Source: Rotaria sordida
Taxonomy: Eukaryota > Rotifera > Eurotatoria > Philodinida > Philodinidae
Reading direction: 5' to 3'
DNA length: 64,000 nucleotides
Assembly: GCA_905250125.1 (NCBI GenBank)
Contig: CAJNOL010000809.1
Span: forward strand, 1-64,000
The translations under genes and the position numbers were made by a program. A model generated the notes under the pieces. The model was not told the origin of the DNA, did not search any database, and saw nothing but the letters and a program-made list of their open reading frames with translations. Numbering within the stretch: position 1 is the stretch's first letter; each line of letters opens with the position of its first letter. This document shows, piece by piece, positions 9,162 through 19,108 of this stretch.

Positions 9162-10700
9162 CTAGTAATTCTCTGCTCGTTGTCTGCTGTTGTCTAGCCA
9201 AAGATTGAGATCCTCCATATTCCTAGGTTCGAAGCGGCATTTGAACATCTTAGGTTGGACTACAAGAGCCGTAGGACAAGCATTAACTTCCATTCCGCCC
9301 AGTACTGGTGCATATTCTTTGTTTAGAGGTTCAAGAATTCGAAATGAGACGATGAGCCGAATAAAAAAAGTAAAGAGTTCTCGATTCGCTAGATGAGCTC
9401 CTATGCACATTCTACTTCCAGCTCCATAGGCGTAATGAGGTGTACCTTCCACATCGCCAAGATATCTATCTGGATTGAAGGTATACGGATCTTCAAAGTG
9501 ATTTTCGTCATAATCACCAGCAAATGCGTTCATATAAAATGAAGTTCCAGCAGGAATTATAGTTCCGTTATAATTAATGTCTTGGATGCTTCGTCGGGGA
9601 AGACTCATATGGTGAACGGTGTAGTAGCGAAGAATTTCCTTATAAAGAGCAGTGATATATGGAACTTGTTCTTCTGTTAAACACCTATCCCATGCGTCAC
9701 CATCAGAATAAATATCTTGAATTTCTCTGTACGCTCGCTCTTGGATCTCCTGACCGTGCGGTGACGAGAGATACCCGATGCCGAGAATGATATTTGCCGG
9801 AACTGTCTCAAGAGCAGCACTGATCATGGTTAAGCAAATGCTCTTGATTTCAGCTTCATTAAGTTTCGCTGCAGGGTCTTTAAGAATGTTGCCAGTAATG
9901 CATGGCTTGTCGGTACCATTGGCGATTTCTTTCTTCAAGTTGTCTAACAGATTTCCAAGATAACGATCGCGACGAAGACGGATGGAGTTGGCCGCGCTGG
10001 TTCTGGCAGAAAAAAGTCGGAGAAGAGGGATGTAGTCTTGCCAGTTATTGGATGCGGATCGGAATCGCGCGACTGCTCCTTCAACTTCAACAATTTCTTT
10101 GAGAAGTTGGTTGGATGAAGTAGAGATACGTGCACCATAATTGAGGGTAAGAGAAGTATTAAGAGCGAATCGTTGGAGATGAGGAATGATATTAATGTCT
10201 GCTCTTCCATCTTCGCATTCTCTTAATATTTCATTGATTGCTGTATATGATTCAAGATCGATTATTGGCATGTAGGATTGTACGGCAGGTTTGTTCAGTG
10301 CTGTTGCAGCTGCCTTGCGACGCTGTTTACATGACTCATCCCAAGGAGAAGTGCCTATCGATAATCCTTGACTGCTGCTAACAACAGAGTGGAATGTATA
10401 TAAAGCAGGTCTACTAATAAGTGCAGCTTGATTCTTGATCCAGAGTTCTTTGATGGAATCGTATGAATTTGCTACTACAATTCGTCTGTTTCCCATGCGA
10501 ATTTGAAAAACAGGACCAAGTTTCTTAGCCATATGTGAAAGAGCCTTGGAATGATTGTCTCCTAATTGAAACAAGCTTCCAAATATAGGCCATCCTGGAG
10601 CTTCTGGAAGGCCATAGATATGGGGAATATCTGTAGCATTGAGAAATTTAAAGAGAAGGTATACAATGATAATGACGACGATCCACACAAGAATCATCAT
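9162..10700 (-). CDS. Cytochrome P450, CYP504-like (phenylacetate 2-hydroxylase type)
   Basis: Intronless, 512 residues, the full length of a microsomal P450. The first ATG is at 10700, with a second at 10697. Residues about 1-20 form a membrane anchor, followed by the proline hinge GLPEAPGWPIFG (about 30-41). The I-helix reads AALETVPAN. K-helix ExxR is in KEILR, and the meander has FNPDRY. The heme loop YGAGSRMCIG places the ligand Cys near residue 432, with Tyr replacing the usual Phe. The phrases MGNRRIVVANSYDS, SSSQGLSIGTSPWDESC, KRRKAAATALN-like, RFALNTSLTLNYG and LNEAEIKSICLTM match my memory of the fungal CYP504 family (A. nidulans phacA). That enzyme 2-hydroxylates phenylacetate on the way to homogentisate, with NADPH-P450 reductase as partner at the ER. 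The intronless structure and fungal likeness suggest horizontal acquisition (inference). Exact substrate not proven. Confidence 0.93.
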   Translation of the reverse strand: MMILVWIVVIIIVYLLFKFLNATDIPHIYGLPEAPGWPIFGSLFQLGDNHSKALSHMAKKLGPVFQIRMGNRRIVVANSYDSIKELWIKNQAALISRPALYTFHSVVSSSQGLSIGTSPWDESCKQRRKAAATALNKPAVQSYMPIIDLESYTAINEILRECEDGRADINIIPHLQRFALNTSLTLNYGARISTSSNQLLKEIVEVEGAVARFRSASNNWQDYIPLLRLFSARTSAANSIRLRRDRYLGNLLDNLKKEIANGTDKPCITGNILKDPAAKLNEAEIKSICLTMISAALETVPANIILGIGYLSSPHGQEIQERAYREIQDIYSDGDAWDRCLTEEQVPYITALYKEILRYYTVHHMSLPRRSIQDINYNGTIIPAGTSFYMNAFAGDYDENHFEDPYTFNPDRYLGDVEGTPHYAYGAGSRMCIGAHLANRELFTFFIRLIVSFRILEPLNKEYAPVLGGMEVNACPTALVVQPKMFKCRFEPRNMEDLNLWLDNSRQRAENY

Positions 10701-10739
10701 ATGATGTGAATGCAAACGTAATGAAGTTATTATTGTCGA

Positions 10740-10832
10740 TGGTGCACGGTTGCTTTTTCGTTCTGTGCTCTCTACAATAATGATAAGGCATGCTCTTTAC
10801 AATGATGATAAGGTGTGCTCTTTTTATCTCAC
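10740..10832 (-). promoter_or_regulatory. Upstream region of the P450 with duplicated 30-bp segment
   Basis: Two adjacent copies of an AGAGCAYRCCTTATCATYAT-type segment lie 40-130 bases upstream of the P450 start, next to an A-rich GAGATAAAAAGAGC that could serve as a TATA-like element. Regulatory role is inference. Confidence 0.3.
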
Positions 10833-10854
10833 TCCTTTCTCGCATCTCACCGTG

Positions 10855-11020
10855 TGCTACCGAGAGATGCACACACGATGTGAGTATGGAGTGTGGGTTG
10901 GTATACATGTGTGGATATGGATTTGAGTAAAGGGAAGATAGACACAAAAACAAACACTCACACTCATATGCACTCACGCCCACACCCACATCCACAACTG
11001 CACATCCACACCGACGATTG
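10855..11020. repeat. GTG/CAC-rich hairpin DNA
   Basis: GATGTGAGTATGGAGTGTGG and related runs on the left oppose CACTCACGCCCACACCCACA on the right. Same sequence style as the other GTG/CAC hairpins, but without their conserved core. Confidence 0.55.
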
Positions 11021-11176
11021 TCTTCAGTCTCTGATAGTCCTTCTTTTCAGCTTCATACTTGATTATCGTTCCAATATTTTCAAATCAAGTGTGCAGTACT
11101 TTATGACATTCACCATTTTAAATGACATCCAGTTTGAACTGCTTCACAGAAGAAATTTTTCTCTGTTAATATGACA

Positions 11177-11351
11177 TAAAATTTTAGGAATTTACCAAAT
11201 TCAAAACTGAAAAGTTGACCCAATCCTTACTATTTAGTATTGACGAACCCCATTTTCGATGCGCTTTGATTTAGTATAAAATTTGGTGTTTATGTTATTT
11301 GAAATCATACCGTTATCTCCATGATAAAATTCTTTTACACTCCCTGTATAA
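11177..11351. mobile_element. Relic of the 28.2-kb foldback family (one arm)
   Basis: CCTTACTATTTAGTATTGAC, the segment ending GACGAACCCCATTTTCGATG, GATTTAGTATAAAATTT and TTATTTGAAATCATACCGTT align in order with the right arm of the element at 28248-29207 (for example CCTCACTATTTAATACCAAT and AATAAACCCCATTTTTAACG). Divergence is high and only one arm is present. Confidence 0.7.
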
Positions 11352-11611
11352 CATATACCAATTCTGACTTACTTTCTAAACCATTTCTATCATGAACTCA
11401 GTTCAAAGTTGCTGTGATACGTTTTATTCGAATAAATTGTACATAGATTGGGTTCAACTAGGGTAATCCTAGAATCTTGCTTTTTGGCCATTTCAGAATC
11501 AGCCGGTAGCCATTTAACCAAAGCGCCCTATGGCGATGATGCGTACGTCTGGTACAACTCGCGTTCATACACCGAAGGCAGAATAGCGCATAAATTATGC
11601 AACGTGCAAAT

Positions 11612-11695
11612 GAAATTGGGATTGCGCAATTTCGAAAAGTTTACCTTTCGCAAGTTGCAAAAAATATTGAGTTACGCAATGTCAGAAAAAAGAAG
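11612..11695. repeat. Direct repeat upstream of tRNA, copy 1
   Basis: GCGCAATTTCGAAAAGTT, a TTCGCAAGTTGC-like segment and a GAAAAAAGAAGG end recur at 11857-11938 in the same order. The two copies bracket the tRNA gene, so a duplicated block carrying the tRNA is likely. Confidence 0.75.
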
Positions 11696-11765
11696 GCCCT
11701 ACTCAGAATCGAACTGAGTATTCCGAGTTCAAAGCCCGGCGCGATAGCCATTTCACCATAGGGCC
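11694..11765 (-). tRNA. tRNA-Gln (UUG)
   Basis: 72-nt cloverleaf on the minus strand. The acceptor GGCCCTA pairs perfectly with TAGGGCC, discriminator T. D stem GTGA/TCGC; anticodon stem CCGGG/CTCGG with loop CTTTGAA, giving anticodon TTG; variable loop of 4 nt; T stem CTCAG/CTGAG with loop TTCGATT. No intron. Every stem pairs, including G-U pairs, so it appears functional. The sequence agrees with eukaryotic tRNA-Gln. No search program was run. Confidence 0.92.
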
Positions 11766-11856
11766 TTGTTGTAGTGTTGCCTACCTCTTCTAGCAATCAG
11801 GTCGGTGCACTGAGAGGAAGAAAAACGTATAGATTAGACAACCTACAGAAAAAGAA

Positions 11857-11938
11857 CACGGTTGCGCAATTTCGAAAAGTTCGTCATTCGCAAATTACAA
11901 AAAACATTGGATTAGGCAACTTTGAAAAAAAGAAGGTG
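11857..11938. repeat. Direct repeat, copy 2
   Basis: Second copy of 11612-11695. The sequence right after it (GGTGCTATCAAAAATCCAGT) is only loosely like the tRNA 3' half, so a second tRNA, if it was duplicated, has decayed. Confidence 0.65.
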
Positions 11939-12376
11939 CTATCAAAAATCCAGTAGTATCAAATCTGAACGTTGAATTCAATTATTGAAGACGTTTTCAG
12001 ATGCTCAACTATTTAACTATTTAATTAATTTGAGATACTACAGGCATTACCTGGTATCCTACAGATATTACCTGGAATGCTACTGGAAGCATCTGAGATG
12101 CTTGAATGATCACAGCAAGGTAGCATCTGTAAGCGAACGGATTGTATAGTCAAGTAGCTCAGAAAAACTTATAGCTAGCATGATCCAAACATGATATACT
12201 TCGATTACTGTGCACACAGAGACGCGTATAGATCACAACTCTTCACTGAGCGCTTCGCACCACCACACCGCGACGCTGGCATGAAAGGTCAGTTAGGTGG
12301 GGAAAAGTACTTGGACCCAGTGAATATTCAAAGAATTGTTGAATAATTGGCTAGTTAAATTTAACGTTCTGGTTTG

Positions 12377-12433
12377 ACATATACGCCAAAGTCGAACTGA
12401 TAACTCCGAGCCCAAAGCTCAGCGTGGCACGTC
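12377..12433 (-). pseudogene. Decayed tRNA-Gln-like sequence
   Basis: The plus strand reads GTCGAACTGATAACTCCGAG then CCCAAAGCTCAGCGTGGC. This aligns with the T arm, anticodon arm and part of the D arm of the intact tRNA at 11694-11765. Acceptor pairing is lost. Likely a duplicated, degraded tRNA gene. Confidence 0.5.
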
Positions 12434-12475
12434 TAATAAGAATATATGAAATTAAGAGCGTTAAATGCGCTGATT

Positions 12476-12529
12476 TGTGAATAGAGAGTGTGAATGTAGA
12501 AAACCGCAACTACATCCACACTCTCATTG
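12476..12529. repeat. GTG/CAC hairpin
   Basis: GAGAGTGTGAATGTAG opposes CTACATCCACACTCTC across a short loop, a nearly perfect small hairpin. Confidence 0.7.
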
Positions 12530-13844
12530 CTTATCCGATAAATCTTGTTTTTCTGTCTTTGTAATATTTAATAAAAAAACGAAAAAACTGTTCTATTCAA
12601 CAGTCAGTTATGTATATTCATTGTACATAATTCGTATCTCATTTTCTTGTGTAGAAACATATTTTGTTAAAACTTTTCAAAATCTGACATTCTTGTTTAT
12701 TCATAACCGTAAAAGTATTTATAACTTTTTCATATTTACATTTTATATTAAAGAATATTTTTATTGAGGTAATCGTACGAAGAAGCTCTTCAGGTGTGAT
12801 TTTTCGTTTTCAGTCGATTTTATGACGGTATGTAGAATTTGATGAGTGGATCACAATGACATAAAGTGCTTTTATGGATAGACTTTTTTTGAGTAGTTAA
12901 GTCGATTTCAACTTCAGAAAAATAAATCTAAGCTGCTATTTTAGACATGTTAATTTTTATGTTAGTTTAGCTCTCAGCATTCAAAAACTTAAGCATTGGA
13001 TGTACCTTCATTGACTTTACACAATCAACATAAATAGAACTTCTAACTATGTATTTACTTTGAATGTTTTAACACCATTATTATTGTGGATTTACAGAAT
13101 ACAACTATTTTTTCAGAACTCATCTCATTTCAATTGCATGTTCATCTATTCGAGACATATAATACTGTCTCATCTAATGTACTTTTTCACATAAACATGC
13201 GAGAAAAAACCTAAATAGAATGCAAGCTACTGAAAATAAGATATCTAATAATGCTTTAGTTAACACATCTTTAAAATAGTATTCGGGTGTGAGTGTATGA
13301 AAAAAAGAGTCACACTCAAACTAAAGAATGTTGAGCATTATTCGGCCATTGCATGTTGATGACTACACTAAACATGACCAAGTGCATCTGTCATACACTT
13401 TTTGTTGCTTGGGTTTCCAACGTGTGTGAGTGCACCACTAGTGTTGCCTCGATTTTACCGGTATGGGCATGGATTGTGAGAAGAAGACCCATACTCGCCC
13501 ATTCATCTCTATGCCACCCTCCAACATCCATACTTACTCACCTATCAAATGAGATGACTCAATTCATGTTTTCTTTTAATATTTATACTGTCAACACAGT
13601 ACAATGCGTTGGATATTTATTTGAACTTATTTGTCAATCAAAAATTTTACTATATAGAGCTAAGAACTAATTTAAAACGTCGAATTGAACTTTGAATGAT
13701 TTTTCATTTATTTAAGATGTGTTAAATTCGATGTGCGTGCGGATGATGTTATGTCACATAATGGGACAAAAGATCGATCAATTATGTTCGTTGTCTACTG
13801 CAACTAGAATTATAAATGGATAATTGTACCAATTTGATTTTTAT
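12530..13844. other. Intergenic, no gene recognised
   Basis: AT-rich. Another GTG/CAC pair occurs at 13285-13320 (GGTGTGAGTGTATG against GAGTCACACTCAAA), with GTG/CAC-rich DNA at 13420-13550. Chance frames only. Confidence 0.55.
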
Positions 13845-16341
13845 TCAGCTTTCTCTACATGGACTATTCAAACTTTCAATATATGAATAAAATCTTTCTT
13901 CTCTTTCTGTTAGTGATACCGGTTCTAATTTCTCAGCACAAAGTTCAAGTACATAAACAGGTAATGTATCATGTGGATTCATAATAAGGTCCATTACATG
14001 AAAACTTGCTCCAAACATGATTAATACTTCCTGATCATTATGATCATCACTCAAATGTGTAATGTCTGCGTATGGTAGTGTCTTCGTAATGCGTATATCA
14101 ATGTTTATTTTGAAGAGTACTCGAATTTCGTTTTCGGAAGGTTCACATCGATTAATATATTGAATAGCCTTGTTCTTATCCAAATTTCCCATGAGAAAAT
14201 TCGTCATAAATATAACTCTACCTACATACATCTTGAGACGTTTAAATTCAATAGTAGTCATTAGCCGACCACAATAAATAGAAAAAACGGGCTTGTTTGA
14301 CCAATGTCGGACAAATAATGAGTGTTCACGCTGTAGCTGTTTATGAATACAACAGATCAAGTATTGTAATTTAATAAGGAAGTCAAAATTATGTGCCTGG
14401 CAAGTTGTATTAAATAGACGATAGATAAAATGTTCACAAGTATACCACTTGATGGCTGTATCTGGTCCAATGGTTTGTTTGAACTCGTCTAATATATTCG
14501 TCATGCTCTTGTTGTCTTTATAGTAGTTCGTGTACGTTTGTAACAGAAGCCTTCTTCTTTCATTCAACAATTTTGTATCGTAAAATTTTGGCCAGTAACG
14601 CATTAGATAATAGTGATCAAGATGAGATAGGTCCGGTGAATAACCTAGTTTTGTGATAAAACTGGTATAAGCTATCTTTTCATATGCATATAAATCTTTT
14701 TTAAAGTATTTCATGAGAGAATCGAAGTCATCGATTATCAATTTGACCTGAAATTTACAAGCATTATTATGCAAATGAAAAAAAAAACGAAATAAATTTT
14801 CTGAAATTTTAACTCTGACGAACTTCTCTATTTTCAAATGAGTTATGCACTACATTAGTATTATTGATGCGAAAACTCATTCGGAAGAATCCTTTTTAAA
14901 AAAAATGTTCTCTGAATGTAATCAAACTTTTTAGTTCAATTGGTAAACTCATCGTTTAAATCACGAGAAGAATAGATCATAAAAGAAAAAAAAAATCCTT
15001 CGAATGTGATAAGTGTATATAAAAGAATTCGATCATTCTGAAAAACTTTTAAATAGACGCGCCCCGTTCGCTTTTACGGTAGCTAGCTTTGCAATATTAA
15101 ATTGCATTGCTTTTTCATTTGGATTTTACTGTTTAGATCAAATAATCATTGTTCTATTTTGGGTGTAGGTGTCGATGAACAGATGATCAACATCTACACA
15201 TCCTCAATTGAGTCGATAATTGGTCGATCTGATGAATTCTTGGTCGACATTTTGAAAATGATATTGCGGAGACATTTCTTACTCGTTTTTGATTTTTAAT
15301 ATAACAATTTCGTGGCGGAAATTGTTATCTTTTGGTCTACAAAAAATACCGACGACTCTAGATTGTCACATTCAGAAGTTAGAAACGTTTCTCGAGACCT
15401 CCGATTTCTACCAACTGATCTTGGACCACTCGAAAACAACTTCTGAAAAGGATAGTTGGTCAAGATAAGGTGGAATATGGATGAAATTTTTCAATTTCAA
15501 AAATCTCTCAACAGTAGTTTTGGATCGCTTTGAAACCAAAAACAAATGTTATTCTTCTTAGAAGCTGTTTTCGAGCGATCCTGAATCAGTTGGTTGAAAT
15601 TGATGGTCTTGGAAAAACGCTCATAACTTCTGAAAAGAAGAAGTTAAATTCGTCGATTTTGTATATATCGAAAGACAAAAATATTCTCTATGAGATAGTT
15701 ATAATAAAAATTAAAAGCGAATGAGCAATACCCAGCAACGACTTACTTGATCAGTCGACTGTTCGACCGTTCAAGTTTCACATTATTTCATGTGAGAAAG
15801 ACAGATGAAATTGATGCTTTGAATTTTTTAAAACCTATGTTCTTAGTTATTGTTAGATGAAGAGTTAAGATAACATGATACTCTAAATGGTTTCATTGAG
15901 AAAATCAGTAAGGATTCATTCTCAGAATTCAATTAAGACAGCAAAAAAGAAAAACAAACTACCAACTTTTGCAATTGGTTGTAGCAGTAGACGATGCCGT
16001 TGAACATCTTTCGAATAAACATAGATAGCTGCTATTTGAAATTGATGATGAATAGATAAAACTAGTGGCAAACCAAAGTCATCATCGACAATAACAAATA
16101 TTTTCTGATTTCTCTTCTCCTTGATATAATGTTCGGCTTCAACTAAATTTTTGAAAATCAGTAAGGAATTTATCATAGATCGCAAGACGATTTGTCTTTG
16201 AACATTTTCCGGTGTTGAACTTTTGACAGTAGCCCAGATCAGTACATATCGTTCGATATTTCTAAGTGCTGGTCGTCGATAGAATTTTTGAAGATTATAT
16301 GGCGCGTCGATGTCTAAAAAGAACTCGTAATTTCTTTTCAA
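13845..16341 (-). CDS. Degenerate ADP-ribosyltransferase without TPRs (5' end unresolved)
   Basis: Two exons: about 16341-15967 and 14747-13845 (425 residues). They are joined by a 1219-base intron with donor GTTGGT after an AAA codon and acceptor TTTCAG. The intron is at the same point and phase 0 as in the intact relative at 19.1 kb. Exon 1 is the family N-domain (ERYVLIWATVK, AIYVYSKDVQRHRL). Exon 2 holds IKWYTCEHFIYRLFN and an ART-like domain. The catalytic residues have gone: IYCGR has Cys for the triad Arg, the Ser motif is IFMTNFLMG instead of F-x-S-x-N-x-FLST, and the last motif is DQEVLIM. There is no TPR tract; the protein stops soon after. No ATG opens exon 1 (the frame begins at a TTG after a stop), so a further 5' exon is missing or the gene is decaying. 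Probably a pseudoenzyme or an early pseudogene. Confidence 0.65.
15327..15685. mobile_element. Foldback element inside the ART intron
   Basis: CAGAAGTTAGAAACGTTTCT and TCTACCAACTGATCTTGGAC on the left pair with inverted counterparts TGAATCAGTTGGTTGAAATT and CTCATAACTTCTG on the right. Total about 360 bp. It explains part of the unusual intron length. No target duplication assigned. Confidence 0.65.
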
Positions 16342-19108
16342 ACTAAAGATCGACTATGCAAATATCAAGATTACGATAGTGTTAATCAAAGTTTCATCTG
16401 CTAACTGAATAGAGAGACACTGAACTTGATATATCTTGAAATAGAATTTTAGTTTGAAGAAAATGAATGCCTCGATTAACATCTTCTATTATCAATGAGA
16501 TGTCAATCATGATATTGAAATGGGTCCGAGCCGATATATATGTATGACCTATTTATTGGAAGCTCCAAAATCATGATATAAGGTGATTCATTCTTTGTTT
16601 CATTCGAAACAATGAAGTTGAACTTGAAGTAGAACTATTCATACAGTTTTTGTTCCATTTGAATCAGATTGCTTTTATTCAACAGAAAATGACGAGAGAA
16701 CGTAGCACCAAGTTTTCTTCAATTTACTCATGAATCGAAATGTTGATTGTTCTATTGCTTTTCTCCTAGGACATTTTCATTTGCTCGTCTTGTTTTTGAA
16801 ATATCTCAATTTTAGAATCTAATCTCCAAATATTGATACTAAGCTCAGTTTATTTTTCATTTCTTTATCCCATTGAAGCTTTTACATTGTAGATCTTAAG
16901 TGTGAACTGTAGACTTGTGATAAGTTTTCTGTACTTTCTCGTCTAGAATTTCATATGCAATTATCTGTAGAATTCTCTGAAAACCTTCTTATAATACATA
17001 AGGAGTGAGCTTAATTTGTGTGTATCTTTTTCTTGAACATTGAGACTAATTTACAAGGAAATCGATATCTGACGTCCTATGTATGGTTCACATATGTTTA
17101 TTGTTTTCAATTGAGTTTGTTGTATGCTAATGTTGAATTATAATATTCTATGTTGTAAAAACCTTATTCCAACTTCTTACATAGATTTATTAGCTAGATT
17201 GATATTCTAAAATAGACGACTAAATACTCTTAGAAGAATAAGTATTATACAATGAAATTTTCAAAGTTGTCATAGAAGATGAGATTTATTCAATAATGAC
17301 TTTCTTTTTTTTATTTTCAAAATGAATAGCAGAATTGCAATGTTCATATCAGTTTCCTGAGGAAAAAAAAGCATAGTTTTCAGTATTGTCAATAGAAACT
17401 CCTATTGGAAGTCAAATAAAGTTTCTTGAAAAAGTTTTTTGTTTTTGGAAATTAACAATCAGTCGAAAATGAGATTTTGGTAAAGCACTATTGATAAACG
17501 AGCGTTGAAAGTCTCAATTGTAAAACATCGTAACCTTCTATTTTGCATGACAATAGAAAGAACACTAGTTCATGTTAATTTTAGCTCTACTTTAAGTATT
17601 CAGGTTCTAAAAAAAATCGAACAGTAATGTATTGTTGTTTCTATTAGGGCTTTACTACACAATCGAAATAGATGAGAATAAAAAAATAACTTTTCTTAGG
17701 ATGCACAACAAGCTTCTGTTCTAAAATAAGTCATCGGTGCAACTCAAAATGTAAAAAAACAACAGACATCTGCCGTACTATACTGATTACCTTCAAAACT
17801 AACAACTCTGCTGCTTCTAGCACCCATATGAATTTTGCATACTGTTCATCAATGTGTAAACACGACAGAGCAGTTGTGTTTGTGTCGCTTACGGATGCAA
17901 ATGCTGACGTAGTCGAATTGAAGTAGCATGTGACAAAGACAACACATAAGTGCATTAATGGAATTGATTTTTGCCAGTCGGAGAACAACAAGAATAAGTT
18001 GAAGTTTGTATTTTGTTTGCCAACAACACATTGGAAAAGCTTTCAATGTCATTTCAATGATAGTATCATAACTAAATGAATGTTCTAGGGAGTCTTAGTC
18101 TTCGTTTGATTATGCTACTATTTTATGAAATAAAAATGTGCAACATGACAGAGTCATTCTAATTGTACAGGAATATCTTGATTCTATTTATCCTAGTCTC
18201 TATGAGAAAGAGAAGCTAGATTCAAATTTCTTGTGATATACTTCGACATTCATTAAAAATTATGTTTCACGAGATATTATGTCAAGATATTCACTACAGT
18301 ATTAATATATAAATGATTTTGTTCATCTATATAATTAGATGAATCATTTCTTTTCAATTAACTATGTAGTACATCATTGTATATCATACGTTGTATCTGT
18401 AGAACTCTGAGTAATACTAACTTATAATCACGTAAGTCGAAAATCAAAGTAAACAGAACAGAAAAGATTGAAAACAATAAACAAGCTGATTCAATTCAGA
18501 TACTTCCTATTTCTGTTTCAAAATAAATGATCAATCATTGGTTACGCACTCATATCGAAGTGGAGAATAAGTTTCTTTATATCTTATATTCATTCGAAAA
18601 CAATCATATTCCATTGTAATTTGAAATATTCATTTATGATTACAACATTAATCAATTATTATCTTCAAATTTTAAAAATAAAAATATTGAATGAACGATC
18701 ATATTGGTGACTTATCTATAACAACTAAAACATTTCGTTTTGGTTTAGGTCAACTTTTGACATCGAATGAATATCCATTAGAAAAAAACTCCTTATTTAA
18801 CTGCATTGGTCTATGTTGGAATTGGTTTTGTTTCAATTAAAGTCGATCAAGGATATTATTTACTCGCTTTTTCTTGCCATTGGACCAGAAAGAGATCCAA
18901 CTTTCAAAGAAGTTAATTCGGATTTCTTTTGGGTGTGTGTTTGTGTAAGGTGTTCCTGTGAGTGAGTGCAACTAGTCGGTATTCCCACCCACACTCATCC
19001 TAGACTACGGATTTATTAAGGATATTCAACTCCTTTCGTAAGATTCATATGTTTATTTTAACTATCATTAATATTCAACAGAGTACATAAAACAAAACGC
19101 TATTACTT
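16342..19108. other. Intergenic, no supported gene
   Basis: AT-rich. An open stretch at 17731-18052 (-) with a possible donor AAG|GTAATC, and a coding-like scrap near 18740-18915 (+), could be gene fragments but match nothing I know. The repeat copy C lies at 18931-19000. Confidence 0.5.
18931..19000 (+). repeat. GTG-rich hairpin repeat, copy C
   Basis: Contains TGTTCCTGTGAGTGAGTGCA and ACTAGTCGGTATTC, the same core as at 911-1004. GGGTGTGTG is on the left and CCCACCCACACTC on the right. Confidence 0.8.

Noticed and set aside
13353..13670. 105-codon open frame (+)
   Set aside because: It lies across GTG/CAC-rich DNA and is explained by its base composition.
15015..15300. TATATAAAAG at about 15014 as promoter of a + strand micropeptide
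   Set aside because: No MF[D/N]P start, CRE or TTCCAACT box follows or precedes it, and it lies in an intron of the ART gene.
17731..18052. Open stretch with a possible donor site (-)
   Set aside because: It has no ATG in the better frame, no partner exon and no recognisable motif, so it was not called a gene.
18740..18915. Coding-like scrap (+) reading TALVYVGIGFVSIKVDQG
   Set aside because: Frames are interrupted on both sides and it matches nothing I recognise; it may be a gene fragment but cannot be supported.
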